Assembly (NCBI RefSeq): GCF_015687175.1
Contig: NZ_JADPQG010000011.1
Location: forward strand, 62,001-126,000
Length of the DNA: 64,000 bases
Direction: 5' to 3'
Source: Reinekea sp. G2M2-21
Lineage (GTDB): Bacteria > Pseudomonadota > Gammaproteobacteria > Pseudomonadales > Natronospirillaceae
Position 1 is the stretch's first letter; every line of letters starts with the position of its first letter. The notes beneath the pieces are model-generated. The model was not told the origin of the DNA, ran no database searches, and saw nothing but the letters and a program-made list of their open reading frames with translations. Of this stretch, positions 35,378-45,205 are shown in pieces. Both the position numbers and the translations under genes were made by a program.

Positions 35378-36118
35378 TCAGCGTGGTTTTGTCGTTAAAT
35401 ATCCGCCTGTTGCTTGAATAATGGCCGGATCATCGGTTGTCGATACCCAAGCAACAATGGCCGCACCATGGTCAGTTTCCAGTGTACTCAGGTCAGGTAA
35501 GCGAAACTGCCATGTGGATTGCCCGGTGTGCTGCTGTACCTGTAATACAACAAAATCATGACGCAGCGTTTTACCCCGATTTTCGCCATTGCGTACTGAA
35601 GATTCTAAACCCATCCCCAATATGGCGACGTGGCCACGAAGTGACTGCTCACTTGCAAAGTTCAGGGTGGCAACTCCTTGGTCGATGTCCAGACTTAATA
35701 CGCCTGGCTCATGTTCGTTTGGCTGCCATTGTCGTTTGCCAGCAAACCACGCTTTCCATTCTCGGCTGTTAATGAGAATGCCGGGCGTGTAGGCCTGTGA
35801 CAGATGTTTGGTTTTTACGTAAGCGTACTGCCTGTCGGAATAGTCTGTACGGGCGAATCGATCCTGCCAGCCCAGCCAGTTCCAATAGTCCACATGAAAC
35901 GCGATGGGAATTACCTTCGTGAACAAATCGGGGTGATTAACAAGTTCGCCTAACCAAGCGTCAGCGGGTGGACAGCTACTGCAACCTTCCGATGTGAACA
36001 GTTCGATCACATCGGTCTGTCGGGTGCCACTGCGAAAGGACAGGTCAACTGACTCAGCCATTGCTTGCGCGGCCATGGCTGAAATGGTGAGAATAACCCG
36101 TCCGAGAAAGCGTTTCAT
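35378..36118 (-). CDS. DUF1223 thioredoxin-fold periplasmic protein
   Basis: A 246-residue protein with an N-terminal signal peptide (cleavage near AMAES) followed by the DUF1223 hallmark VIELFTSEGCSSCPPADAWL, with the CxxC at 46-49, and FHVDYWNWLGWQDRFARTDYSDRQYAY. The fold is thioredoxin-like. Members are periplasmic and often near redox or copper proteins; the function is unproven. The C-terminal half is a beta-sandwich-like extension. Confidence 0.85.
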   Translation of the reverse strand: MKRFLGRVILTISAMAAQAMAESVDLSFRSGTRQTDVIELFTSEGCSSCPPADAWLGELVNHPDLFTKVIPIAFHVDYWNWLGWQDRFARTDYSDRQYAYVKTKHLSQAYTPGILINSREWKAWFAGKRQWQPNEHEPGVLSLDIDQGVATLNFASEQSLRGHVAILGMGLESSVRNGENRGKTLRHDFVVLQVQQHTGQSTWQFRLPDLSTLETDHGAAIVAWVSTTDDPAIIQATGGYLTTKPR

Positions 36119-36211
36119 GCAGTAACCCCGGTGATCGTTAATGAAGATCTTCAGACGGGGTCAGTGACGAAAAGTTCCGCAGGCTGTGATGGCAATTGCG
36201 TGGCGGGTTGG

Positions 36212-37039
36212 TTACTCCGCTTGCTTCTGGAGCCAGTAAATTTTGAAACAGGCTTTGTCCTGCAACGAAGGCAATTGCGCCAGTTTTTCCCGGGTGCTGT
36301 TCGGTAATCGATGCGCGTGCGGGGTCATGCCGAGTAAATCCAAGATCGCCTGGTTGGTCGAAAGGTTCAGGTCGATCTCCAGCCGATGATCGTCGATCAG
36401 CGTAAAACGATCATCGAAGTATTGTTGGTGCTTTTGCGTGTCGTAAGGACGCACGCTGTCGTAGATGTTTTCCCGCAACGCCATTAAGTGATCTTGATCG
36501 GGCGTTGCCATGCCGATTATCCCGCCTGGTTTTAACACGCGATGAAAGGCATCAGCATCAACACGAGAAAAAATGCTGATAATGGCGTCGAAGCTGTGTT
36601 CGAGATAGGGTGGTCTGCTGCTGGAGGCGACACACCAGTAGATGCCTTTATGTTGGCACGCGGCTGCAATAGCGGGCTTGGATATATCCAGACCATAGAA
36701 GGTAGCGGTGGGGTTCTGCCGTTGGCACAGTGCCGTGTAATAACCTTCTCCACAACCCGCGTCCCAAATCTGACTGCTAGTCGGTAGTGATGCTTGTAAG
36801 CGCGATGCAATAGTTTCGGCCAACGGCTGGTAAAAGCCCGCTTCTAAAAACCGGCGCCGACGAATGACCATCTCAGGGTCGTCACCCGGTGCTTTGCTGC
36901 GCTTATTTTGAGCCAACAACAGGTTGATATAGCCTTTCTTGTGTTCGTCAAAACTGTGGTTCTGGCTGCATCGCCAGCTTTTTTGGTTAAGCGTCAGTGG
37001 CTGTTGGCAGACAGGACAAGCGTAGCAGGGCGTGGTCAT
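36212..37039 (-). CDS. rlmA: 23S rRNA (guanine-N1)-methyltransferase
   Basis: The 275-residue protein begins with a zinc-binding finger (CPVCQQPL, then C and H in WRCSQNHSFD) followed by EHKKGYINLLL, then R(x)3 PGDDPEMVIRRRRFLEAGFYQPL, and a Rossmann SAM-binding domain with IWDAGCGEGYYT and FYGLDISKPAIAAA. This order and the finger are specific for RlmA, which methylates G745 in 23S rRNA using SAM. Length is normal. Confidence 0.92.
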   Translation of the reverse strand: MTTPCYACPVCQQPLTLNQKSWRCSQNHSFDEHKKGYINLLLAQNKRSKAPGDDPEMVIRRRRFLEAGFYQPLAETIASRLQASLPTSSQIWDAGCGEGYYTALCQRQNPTATFYGLDISKPAIAAACQHKGIYWCVASSSRPPYLEHSFDAIISIFSRVDADAFHRVLKPGGIIGMATPDQDHLMALRENIYDSVRPYDTQKHQQYFDDRFTLIDDHRLEIDLNLSTNQAILDLLGMTPHAHRLPNSTREKLAQLPSLQDKACFKIYWLQKQAE

Positions 37040-37110
37040 GGTGGGTCCAATAATAATCCGGACGCTATTGTCGCATAAAAAAACAGGCGCTTGAAAACCT
37101 GATGCGCAGT

Positions 37111-37386
37111 TTAACCGACAGGTTTGGCGCTTAGCGCAACGCGAATACGGGCCGGTTCGTCGTATTTTAACTCATTGGGATATCGCTGATATCCGTAGAG
37201 TTCTTCGATTGTCGCGTCGAGCAGATCCAAGTATTGTTGATCGACGGGGTTTATATTACGTCCGCGTTTGAAACTCATAATGGCTGCGGTGGCGTGCTTC
37301 ACCACCATAAACGCCGTCTGTCCCCGTTCTTTCAGGATTAGGGCGAGACGTCTTTTTTCCCAATCAGTTAAGCCATCAATAAACAT
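37111..37386 (-). CDS. Small conserved-looking protein, function unknown
   Basis: A 91-residue protein, MFIDGLTDWEKRRLALIL at the start and DEPARIRVAL near the end, without signal peptide or membrane helix. The sequence is balanced and coding-like and has no overlap with neighbours, but I recognise no family. It is divergent from the HAD hydrolase gene. Confidence 0.5.
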   Translation of the reverse strand: MFIDGLTDWEKRRLALILKERGQTAFMVVKHATAAIMSFKRGRNINPVDQQYLDLLDATIEELYGYQRYPNELKYDEPARIRVALSAKPVG

Positions 37387-37690
37387 AAAGCACAGGTCCA
37401 GAATCTATAAAATAAGTAAATGGGTTGTCAGCACCGGGGAGCATAGTCTTCCGAACGCTGGTTTGCGACTTAGATCGCATTTCGAATGATGTTCGAAGTG
37501 ATATTTTGGGACTCGTATCTAAAAAATGTCAATAGAATGCCAACAAGATGGCGGCATTTAACACCGTTTTGTCCTTCTTTTCCGGAATATGACGATTTTA
37601 TGTCCAAAAAATGAACAGTGAAGAGGGCGAAAGGGTGTAAGGTACGGCTATATCGTTGATTCAATTCTAAATAAGGCAGGGTCCTCTTGC
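37387..37690. other. Divergent intergenic region
   Basis: This 304-base region separates the small hypothetical gene from the HAD hydrolase and should hold both promoters. Two TTCGAA palindromes at about 37483-37499 flank TGATG and could be an operator. Nothing else stands out. Confidence 0.35.
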
Positions 37691-38335
37691 ATGACACAAG
37701 CTATTTTTTTCGACCTAGATCAAACACTGTTGGATCGAGCGCGCACATTTCAATCTTATCTTGCGCACCTTTATACGGACGTGGTCGCGCCGCTCAATGT
37801 CCCGGCGGAGTCGTTTTATACTGAAATTCATCGTTGGGATGACAATGGCTATCGGGACAAGCTCGAAACGTTCGCGTTAACCATCGAGCATCTGTCATTG
37901 TCGGTAACCGCCGAGCAATTATTTGCGCATTTTCGCAAGAACTATGGCCATGATGCGGTACTGTTCGATGGTGTAGCGGAGGTGTTAGGTCTACTGAAGC
38001 GAAACTACCCATTGGCACTGATCACCAATGGACGTACGAAGGGTCAACAGAAAAAATTGGACATCACGGGCATAGGGCATTTCTTTGATCATGTATTGAT
38101 CTCCGAAGCCGAAGGCATAAAAAAGCCAGAACCTGAGCTTTACCTGCGCGCGTGCCAGAAAATGAACGTGGCACCCGGTGACGTCATTTTTGTTGGTGAC
38201 CATCCGACTAACGATATAGCAGCCCCTAAGAAGCTCGGAATGCGAGCAATTTGGGTGCGCAACGAGGTATACGCCCCCCCAATTGACCACGACGGCATCA
38301 TTCAGTCGGTTGCGGAACTACCGACCCTATTGTGA
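37691..38335 (+). CDS. HAD-superfamily hydrolase (YjjG-like)
   Basis: The 214-residue protein has all four HAD motifs: motif I DLDQTLLD (D8 and D10), motif II LITNG, motif III with lysine in EGIKKPEPELY, motif IV GDHPTNDI. The helical cap inserted after motif I and the GMRAIWV end place it with the haloacid-dehalogenase-like phosphatases such as YjjG. It probably removes phosphate from small phosphorylated metabolites. The 3' end overlaps the convergent glycosyltransferase gene by 34 bases. Confidence 0.85.
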   Translation: MTQAIFFDLDQTLLDRARTFQSYLAHLYTDVVAPLNVPAESFYTEIHRWDDNGYRDKLETFALTIEHLSLSVTAEQLFAHFRKNYGHDAVLFDGVAEVLGLLKRNYPLALITNGRTKGQQKKLDITGIGHFFDHVLISEAEGIKKPEPELYLRACQKMNVAPGDVIFVGDHPTNDIAAPKKLGMRAIWVRNEVYAPPIDHDGIIQSVAELPTLL

Positions 38336-39546
38336 TTTTTGGCTTCGATCCAGCGGCTCATGTATTCGGTAGCTCGATGTTGATTTTGCCAAAGTACTCG
38401 CCCCCAAAAATTCTGAGCTCTATGTTGCTCTAAATGGGCGAAAGTGTTGCTGTATTGTTGCCAGAAATGGGTGACGCAAACGGCTTTGTTGAAACCTGTA
38501 TCCAATAACGTAAAACCGTTTTGCTGCAGTGTCTGCCAATAACCCGAATCGTTGTATGCCTGTGCTGCGATCTCAGCCACTTGTTGCGTTTTGTCGGTTA
38601 ACGGATAGCCGAGTTGCGAAGCGTCTGCCATCGATTCGGCGCCAACGGCTGTGGTAACCGTGGGGGTGCCGGTTAACCAGCCCTCGAAGATCTTGCCTTT
38701 TTGTCCCGCGCCAAAGCGCAGTGGCGCCAGATTCACCCGGTATTGCGCCAAGGTCGTCAAGGCGTCCACAGCCCGCCCTTTGATAAAAAAACGTTGCTTG
38801 GGGTTATGCAGTTGATTCATTGCGTGATCGGCATAGGCGCCGTAAACATGCAGTTCACAATCGTTGGGTAACAACGATTTCAGCTGTGGCCAGATTTCCT
38901 GCTTCAACCATCGTGTGGCGTCTCGATTGGGTTCGTGTTTAAACCCGCCTATCATGACAACATGCTTGCGCTGATCAAAGCTAGGTCCTGGCTGAATATC
39001 ATCCGCGGCTGCAAAGAATGGCAGATACACCAACTGACCTGCGCTGAGCCCAAATTGTTGCTGAAGTAAGCTGATTTCAATCTCAGAAATCATCAGGGTC
39101 AGGTCGCAGCGCACCATGGCGCTGAGTTCCCTGATTGCCAGTTCGGAATACAGATCGACCGGTTGCAGTTGCTTGAAAGCAACCTCACGGGCTTGCCGTA
39201 ACGCGTGAAAATCGCTGGTATCTAGCAACGTCATGGCCTCCGGGCACTGGCTTTTTACCCGCCAACCAAACTGTTCTTCGGTGACAAACCGATCAAAAAT
39301 GACTTCCGTTGGTGAAAGTGCGGTAATCCAGCTATCGAAGCTGGCGTCATTCAGCAGAACTTTATGACAGTGAATCCCCAGCTTGGACAAGTCGGCCTGA
39401 AAGGGCGTGTTTTCAGCCGCACTGGCCACATGAACCTGATAGCCCTGATCGAGAAAAATGGACAGCAGATCAAGGGTTCGGCGGCCGGCTGCTGTTGAAT
39501 TGGGTTCCGGCCAGTTTTTGGCCAATAAAAGCAGTTTTTTAGGCAT
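38302..39546 (-). CDS. Glycosyltransferase of the GT4-like type
   Basis: The 414-residue protein has a GT-B layout: an N-terminal domain beginning LLLAKNWPEPNSTAAGRRTLDLL, and a C-terminal Glycos_transf_1-like domain with MIGGFKHEPNRDATRWL and LRFGAGQKGKIFEGWLTGTPTVTTAVGAESM, the region that binds the nucleotide-sugar. No signal peptide. The acceptor is unknown. It overlaps the convergent HAD gene at its 3' end. Confidence 0.78.
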   Translation of the reverse strand: MPKKLLLLAKNWPEPNSTAAGRRTLDLLSIFLDQGYQVHVASAAENTPFQADLSKLGIHCHKVLLNDASFDSWITALSPTEVIFDRFVTEEQFGWRVKSQCPEAMTLLDTSDFHALRQAREVAFKQLQPVDLYSELAIRELSAMVRCDLTLMISEIEISLLQQQFGLSAGQLVYLPFFAAADDIQPGPSFDQRKHVVMIGGFKHEPNRDATRWLKQEIWPQLKSLLPNDCELHVYGAYADHAMNQLHNPKQRFFIKGRAVDALTTLAQYRVNLAPLRFGAGQKGKIFEGWLTGTPTVTTAVGAESMADASQLGYPLTDKTQQVAEIAAQAYNDSGYWQTLQQNGFTLLDTGFNKAVCVTHFWQQYSNTFAHLEQHRAQNFWGRVLWQNQHRATEYMSRWIEAKNHNRVGSSATD

Positions 39547-39671
39547 AAAAGGTTACAAAAAGGTACAAAAAGCTCACATCTATTTCGCCGATGTTGCATA
39601 CATTTAAAGGTGACAAGCCACAGTTGGCGAGTGACTGTCGCCATATTCAAGATAGTGTAACGGAGGTTGTT

Positions 39672-40172
39672 ATGAAACGCCTTTACTATATTACGGATCA
39701 AATAAACTACGCGGAACATATCTCAGAAGAACTGACTAAAAATGGGATCGATTCGCATCACATCCATGTGCTCAGTAAAAACGAATCCGGTGTCGTTACT
39801 CACCACCTGAATGGACCAAACCTGTTTGAGCGGGTCGACTTTATTCGTGGGGCGCTGAACGGCCTGGTGGTCGGTATGCTGATAGGGATCGTATCGTTGT
39901 TTATTGGGCGATTCGTCATGGATTTCGGCTTCTCGGGTATCGCCCAGGTTGCCATGTTATGCCTGATGATGCTGTTCGGCAGCTGGGTTGGTGGGCTGGT
40001 TGGATTCTCCCGTGAAAATGCGCATATTCGCCGATTTCACGCGCAGATTGAGAAAGGCCGCCATCTGATGATGATTGATGTAAACGCGAAAGAAGAGCGT
40101 CTGGTGCATCGGATTATTGAGCATTTGAATGAAGCCCAATACGGGGGTGAAGACGAACACGTTCTGGTTTAA
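39672..40172 (+). CDS. Two-helix membrane protein, function unknown
   Basis: Start at 39672 (MKRLYYITDQINYAEHIS), preceded by GGAGG 6 bases upstream. The 166-residue protein has a soluble N-terminal ~60 residues with a ferredoxin-like pattern (YYITDQINYAEHISEELTKNGID), two membrane helices (LVVGMLIGIVSLFIG and VAMLCLMMLFGSWVGGLVGF), and a basic C-terminal part (REN...RRFHAQIEKGRHLMMIDVNAKEER). The organisation resembles DUF1269 or general-stress-type proteins, but I cannot assign it firmly. Confidence 0.55.
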   Translation: MKRLYYITDQINYAEHISEELTKNGIDSHHIHVLSKNESGVVTHHLNGPNLFERVDFIRGALNGLVVGMLIGIVSLFIGRFVMDFGFSGIAQVAMLCLMMLFGSWVGGLVGFSRENAHIRRFHAQIEKGRHLMMIDVNAKEERLVHRIIEHLNEAQYGGEDEHVLV

Positions 40173-40432
40173 ACCACGGCACTATCCCGGGGTGAAAACC
40201 TGAATGAAAGGTCTGTTTTTCTTGCCGGTTTGCGGACGTCAAAAATTCATATTCGACCAGTTGACGGGAGAATATTAACTCAATTAAAGTAATCAGCAGC
40301 TGGAAAGTAAGGCTTATTTACGTCCGTTCGAAGTCACATGCTCCGTCCTGTTGTTTATAAGTAATTGCACAATTCTGGTTAAAACGCCCGCAAGGGCAAA
40401 ATATTACTTGTAAAGATCGATAGGAAAGCACT

Positions 40433-40642
40433 ATGTCTGACTCAGTAACTGGTACCGTTAAGTGGTTCAACGAAACCAAAGGTTTTGGTTTTATCGAACA
40501 GGAAAACGGTCCTGACGTTTTCGCTCACTTCAGCGCGATTTCAGGTTCTGGTTTCAAAACCTTAGCGGAAGGTGAAAAAGTACGTTTCACCATCACTCAA
40601 GGTCAGAAAGGACCTCAAGCTGAGAACATCGAGAAAATTTAA
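40433..40642 (+). CDS. Cold-shock protein, CspA family
   Basis: A 69-residue single cold-shock domain with RNP1-type KGFGFIEQ and RNP2-type VFAHFSAI. Such proteins bind single-stranded RNA/DNA as RNA chaperones. It starts after a leader with a GCCC/GGGC hairpin, and GGA is upstream of the start. A second closely similar gene lies at 45641-45847 in the opposite orientation. A strong terminator follows. Confidence 0.93.
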   Translation: MSDSVTGTVKWFNETKGFGFIEQENGPDVFAHFSAISGSGFKTLAEGEKVRFTITQGQKGPQAENIEKI

Positions 40643-40661
40643 TTTTCAGGTGTTAATGATG

Positions 40662-40686
40662 AAAGGCGCATCTGGCGCCTTTTTTG
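40662..40686 (+). terminator. Rho-independent terminator of the first cold-shock gene
   Basis: Stem AAAGGCGC and GCGCCTTT around a 5-base loop, followed by a T-run; it lies 20 bases after the stop codon. Confidence 0.85.
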
Positions 40687-40886
40687 TTGCCTGTGAAAAG
40701 TGATACTGATAATGGGATAGGCTCGCGTAAGTCGCAACGCACTGAAACTTGGCACAATCACTGCGTTAAAGTAGTTACTACAAAAATGAATGCACCGTTT
40801 GGTTTCAATGTTGTTATTGAGGCTTTGTTTTGGTGCGTATGGTGTGTCTTGTTGCACCAAGGTCGAACAATTTTTCGGTAACCAAC

Positions 40887-43800
40887 ATGACGCAAAGTAC
40901 AACGCCGCCCTCCAATGTACAAAAAATTCTGAAGGTTCGGCGCAACTACAATCAGTGGGTTGCAGACCAGACTCTCGAAGACTACGCCTTGCGTTTTACG
41001 GCCCGAAAGGGACGGCATATGAGCATCGGCATGGTGGGCCGAACCGCACTCGGGGCGACTGCGTTCTTAGCGCTCGAAGGCATCGCTGCTTCAGTCACCT
41101 TGACCTATGGTTTTGTGAATACGGTGGCGGCCATAGTGGTTGTTTGTCTTTTATTTTTCGTAACCGGTATCCCGATTACCTATTACGCCGCACGCAATGG
41201 ATTAGACATTGATCTACTGACGCGAGGCGCCGGTTTCGGCTATCTTGGTTCAACCATTACCTCACTGATCTATGCCTCTTTTACGTTCATCTTCTTTGCG
41301 ATTGAAGCTGCCATTTTAAGCTCTGCATTGCACCTGCTATTTGGCATCCCTTTGGCGGTGGCTTATGTTATATGTGCGGTGGCGGTGATACCGATTGTGA
41401 TGAGAGGCATCACCGCAATCAGCAAGTTTCAACTCGGCACCCAAACACTGTGGTTGGCATTACAGATTGCTGCATTGGCGGTGGTGTTTATTAATGAATG
41501 GCAACACTTTCAGGAATGGGTCGCCTTTACACCAACGGGGTTGCCGCAGGCCGAGCATTTTAACTGGGTATTGTTTGGTGCTGCAGCGTCGGTATTGTTT
41601 GCTTTAGTCGCGCAAATTGGTGAACAGGTCGATTACCTGCGTTTCTTACCGGAAAAAAACCAAGACAATCGTCGTCAATGGTGGTTCTGGATGCTATTGG
41701 CGGGACCGGGCTGGGTTACCGTGGGCATGATTAAAATGTTGCTGGGTTCGTTTCTGGCCTATGTAGCAGTCTCACAGGGGATTGGCGCACTGGAAGCGGC
41801 GGATCCGACTCATATGTATCAGCGTGCCTTTGGTTATTTTGTGCAGTCCGATCGCTTTGCGCTTATCCTGGCGGCTCTCATGGTGATCATTTCTCAAATG
41901 AAGATTAACGTGACCAATGCATACGCCGGTTCAATCGCTTGGTCGAATTTCTTCTCTCGCTTGACGCATTCGCATCCAGGGCGCGTCGTGTGGTTAGTGT
42001 TTAATGTCGCTTTGGCCTTGTTGTTGATGGAACTGGGTATTCATAAGGCGTTGGAGTCTGTGCTGGGCGTTTTTGCTATCGTCGCCGTCAGTTGGTTATG
42101 TACGCTGTCGGCCGACTTGCTGATCAACAAGCCGTTAGGTTTGAGCCCCAAACATATCGAGTTCAAACGTGGCCATTTATACGATATAAACCCTGTCGGT
42201 GCCGTCTCAATGTTATGCGCTACTGCGGTCGGTCTGGCTGCCTATTTGGGAGTGTTTGGTGATGGACTTAAGACACTGGGTCATTTTCTAAGTATTGCGA
42301 CATGTTTTGTGGTGACACCTTTGGTGGCTTGGTTAACCGGTGGAAAATATTACTTAGCTCGTGAAGGCAGTATTATCGGCAGCAGTCAGCAATCCCGTTT
42401 TGAACAGTCCGCCTGCAGTATCTGTCAGAACGAATTTGAAACAGAAGATCTGCTTTTTTGTCCTGCGTATCAACACACTATCTGTTCACTCTGTTGCTCG
42501 CTGGATGCGCGATGCCTGGACCAATGCAAACCTAAAGCCATCGATAATTCGCCTTGGTTGCGGAAACTAAGAGATGCGATTCCCGATCAGGTTGCCCGGC
42601 AGATCTTTGGGCGTCCGGGTCAGTTTGTCGGTTGGTTTACATTGGTTAACGCGTTTATTGGTGCGTTGTTGGCGTTGGTTTACCGGCAAATGACATTGCA
42701 GGGGGCTCAGAACCTTGATGTATTTGCCAATGGTTTAATGACGCTTTTTTTTACGCTGATGATTGTCTCAGGTGTCGTGACTTGGTTGTTTCTGTTGTCG
42801 TATGAAAGCCGCGTCGTCGCGCAACAGGAGTCGAATCGGCAGACGCAGAAATTAATCGACGAAATTGACGCGCATAAGGTGACGGATAGCCAACTGCAGC
42901 AAGCCAAAGAACTTGCTGAACGGGCGAATGCAGCCAAAAGTCGATACCTGTCCGGTATCAGCCATGAATTGCGGACACCGTTGCAGTCTATTCTCGGTTA
43001 TGCGCAATTGTTAAGTGAACGACAGGACACGCCGGTCAGCCATCATTCTGGTTTAAAAACCATTCAGCGCAGTGGTCAGTATCTGGCGGACTTGATAGAA
43101 GGTTTGCTGGATGTATCCAAAATTGAAGCCGGACGCCTCGACTTGCATATCACGCAATTTGCCTTCCCTGATTTGATTCAGCAGCTGGCGCATATGTTCG
43201 AGATGCAAGCTGAAAACAAGGGAATTGCGCTGCATTTGCACGTACATAATGCCTTGCCCGCGAGGGTCAGTGCCGATGAAAAACGGCTGCGACAGGTGTT
43301 GATCAACTTACTCAGCAACGCCATTAAATACACCCAGCAGGGGTCGGTTGAGTTTCATGTATCCTACCGTAATCAGGTTGCCGAATTCGAAGTGGTGGAT
43401 ACCGGTACTGGTATTCCGGAAAGCGAACATGGCCGGATATTTTCTCCTTTTGAACGTGTGCAAAACGGTGATACACCCAATGTTCCGGGTACTGGACTCG
43501 GCTTAACCATTGTAAAGCTGTTGGTGGAAATCATGGGGGGCGACGTGCAATTGTCGTCGGTCCCCGGGCAGGGCAGCCGTTTTAAAGTGATGTTAATGTT
43601 ACCGTGGGTTGAAAAGAAAACGGCCACCGCTGAGCAGAAGCAAATTCCGATTGGGTATCTTGGTGATCGAAAATCCATTTTTGTCGTGGATGATGACCCG
43701 GTTGTTCGTGGGATGTTGGCTGAGTTGTTGTCGCCGTTGGGCTTTACGTTGATCGAGGCGAGCAGCGCTGTTCAGTGTTTAGAGTTGATCGACAAAACCA

Positions 43801-44291
43801 CATTGCCGGATCTGTTTTTACTGGATGTTAATATGCCGGGTATGTCAGGGCTGCAATTGGCTGAGACGTTACGCCATCGAAAAATCTTGAATCCGGTGAT
43901 CATGTTGTCTGCCAATGCCCAAATCCCCGATGCGGAAGCGCAAAATCGCTACGGATACAACGAGTATCTGGTAAAGCCAGTAAATAACCAAACATTGCTT
44001 ACCCACATAGAGCAGTTGCTGCAGTTGCGTTGGCAAACCAGGTCTCCGGAAATGAAGCGAGTAGATATGAGTATTACAAAACGTTCAACGATACCGCTGG
44101 CAGATGGCCCGCTGGTTAATGAACTGACTACTGCGTTGGATATTGGTTATAAACGGGGCGTTGTCAACGCGTTGTCCCAAATGAAAACCGCCAGTCTGTT
44201 GAATCAACAGGACTATGACTTTCTGTTAGAAAAAGCCGAGCAAATGCAGTTTGTTCAGGTGAGCAATGCCATCGAGGTAATGGATTCATGA
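40887..44291 (+). CDS. NCS1 permease-hybrid histidine kinase with cysteine cluster
   Basis: Start at 40887 (MTQSTTPP); the Shine-Dalgarno is weak and the first 19 codons of the longer frame look untranslated. The 1134-residue protein fuses: an NCS1-family permease-like domain with about twelve membrane helices (ALRFTARKGRHMSIGMVGRTALGAT, then YAGSIAWSNFFSRL); a cysteine-rich cluster at about 509-545 (CSICQNEFETEDLLFC, then CSLCC, CLDQC); two more membrane helices; HisKA with H693 in ISHELRTPLQ; HATPase_c with NLLSNAIKY and GTGLGLTIVK; a receiver with D980 in LLDVNMPG. Sensing of a nucleobase-like or related solute by the permease is inferred. ATGA overlap with the response regulator. Confidence 0.85.
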   Translation: MTQSTTPPSNVQKILKVRRNYNQWVADQTLEDYALRFTARKGRHMSIGMVGRTALGATAFLALEGIAASVTLTYGFVNTVAAIVVVCLLFFVTGIPITYYAARNGLDIDLLTRGAGFGYLGSTITSLIYASFTFIFFAIEAAILSSALHLLFGIPLAVAYVICAVAVIPIVMRGITAISKFQLGTQTLWLALQIAALAVVFINEWQHFQEWVAFTPTGLPQAEHFNWVLFGAAASVLFALVAQIGEQVDYLRFLPEKNQDNRRQWWFWMLLAGPGWVTVGMIKMLLGSFLAYVAVSQGIGALEAADPTHMYQRAFGYFVQSDRFALILAALMVIISQMKINVTNAYAGSIAWSNFFSRLTHSHPGRVVWLVFNVALALLLMELGIHKALESVLGVFAIVAVSWLCTLSADLLINKPLGLSPKHIEFKRGHLYDINPVGAVSMLCATAVGLAAYLGVFGDGLKTLGHFLSIATCFVVTPLVAWLTGGKYYLAREGSIIGSSQQSRFEQSACSICQNEFETEDLLFCPAYQHTICSLCCSLDARCLDQCKPKAIDNSPWLRKLRDAIPDQVARQIFGRPGQFVGWFTLVNAFIGALLALVYRQMTLQGAQNLDVFANGLMTLFFTLMIVSGVVTWLFLLSYESRVVAQQESNRQTQKLIDEIDAHKVTDSQLQQAKELAERANAAKSRYLSGISHELRTPLQSILGYAQLLSERQDTPVSHHSGLKTIQRSGQYLADLIEGLLDVSKIEAGRLDLHITQFAFPDLIQQLAHMFEMQAENKGIALHLHVHNALPARVSADEKRLRQVLINLLSNAIKYTQQGSVEFHVSYRNQVAEFEVVDTGTGIPESEHGRIFSPFERVQNGDTPNVPGTGLGLTIVKLLVEIMGGDVQLSSVPGQGSRFKVMLMLPWVEKKTATAEQKQIPIGYLGDRKSIFVVDDDPVVRGMLAELLSPLGFTLIEASSAVQCLELIDKTTLPDLFLLDVNMPGMSGLQLAETLRHRKILNPVIMLSANAQIPDAEAQNRYGYNEYLVKPVNNQTLLTHIEQLLQLRWQTRSPEMKRVDMSITKRSTIPLADGPLVNELTTALDIGYKRGVVNALSQMKTASLLNQQDYDFLLEKAEQMQFVQVSNAIEVMDS

Positions 44292-45205
44292 CTCAATATG
44301 AAGATCAGGCGTTGATTCTGGCCGTAGACGATTCCCCCGATGCGCTGTCGATGGTGCATGATGCACTAGAAGCCGCAGGTATGGATGTCTTGGTCGCCTT
44401 GGAAGGGAAGCAAGCGTTGAGCATCGCACAACGAATGAAGCCGGATATTATCTTATTGGATGCCATGATGCCGGTAATGGATGGTTTTGAAACTTGCCGG
44501 CGTTTGAAAGAGAATCCCAGACTCAGTGATATACCGGTAATATTTATGACTGGCTTGGGCGAAAGCGAGGATGTCGTCCGTGGACTGGAATGTGGTGGTG
44601 TCGATTACCTCACCAAACCGATTCGGCCTGACGAGTTGCTTGCACGTATCCGTGTGCATTTGACCAATGCGCGGATAACCCGTTCTGCGCATTCCGCATT
44701 GGATAAAGCAGGTCAGATTTTGCTCTCGGTTAACAGCTTTGGTGAACAGAATTGGGCCACACCTCAAGCCTTTACTTTATTGGCGAAAGCTAGGTTGAAT
44801 CAGATTGAGCTGTATGCCGATGTCGCGTTGCAGTTGAGACGTTGGTTACGTCGCGAACCCGATGTCGGGCATAGTTTGACGTTAACCGATTTAAGTTACC
44901 CGTTGCTGGTAAAAATAGTGTCCCGTCAGGGGCAGGAGTGGATCTTAAAGTTGATCGATGGTGAGCGCGCCAGTGGCTCGGCCATATTGCGAGAACAGTT
45001 GGGCTTGACCGAACGCGAATCGGAAGTTATCTATTGGATTGCCAACGGCAAAACCAACCGTGAAGCGGCCGAAATTCTGACTATGAGTCCACGTACCGTC
45101 AATAAACATCTGGAACAGATTTACGCGAAATTACAGGTCGATAATCGCACTAGTGCGGCGGGCATTGCGTTGAAAGTTTTGGCACTGAGTGAAAGCTTTG
45201 CCTGA
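44288..45205 (+). CDS. LuxR-type response regulator
   Basis: Residues about 8-125 form a receiver (acidic pocket VDDSPD, D58 in IILLDAMMP, T in FMTGLGE, K in TKPI). The C-terminal 70 residues are a LuxR-type helix-turn-helix: LTERESEVIYWIANGKTNREAAEILTMSPRTVNKHLEQIYAKLQV. It starts in the ATGA overlap with the hybrid kinase and is almost certainly its partner. The linker of about 100 residues between the domains has no recognised motif. The stop codon lies within a large inverted repeat. Confidence 0.92.
   Translation: MTQYEDQALILAVDDSPDALSMVHDALEAAGMDVLVALEGKQALSIAQRMKPDIILLDAMMPVMDGFETCRRLKENPRLSDIPVIFMTGLGESEDVVRGLECGGVDYLTKPIRPDELLARIRVHLTNARITRSAHSALDKAGQILLSVNSFGEQNWATPQAFTLLAKARLNQIELYADVALQLRRWLRREPDVGHSLTLTDLSYPLLVKIVSRQGQEWILKLIDGERASGSAILREQLGLTERESEVIYWIANGKTNREAAEILTMSPRTVNKHLEQIYAKLQVDNRTSAAGIALKVLALSESFA

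Noticed and set aside
37081-37110. Terminator after the small hypothetical gene (CAGG...CCTG with T-run)
   Set aside because: The stem is only about 4 bp, too short for a reliable call, although a T-run is present on the minus strand.
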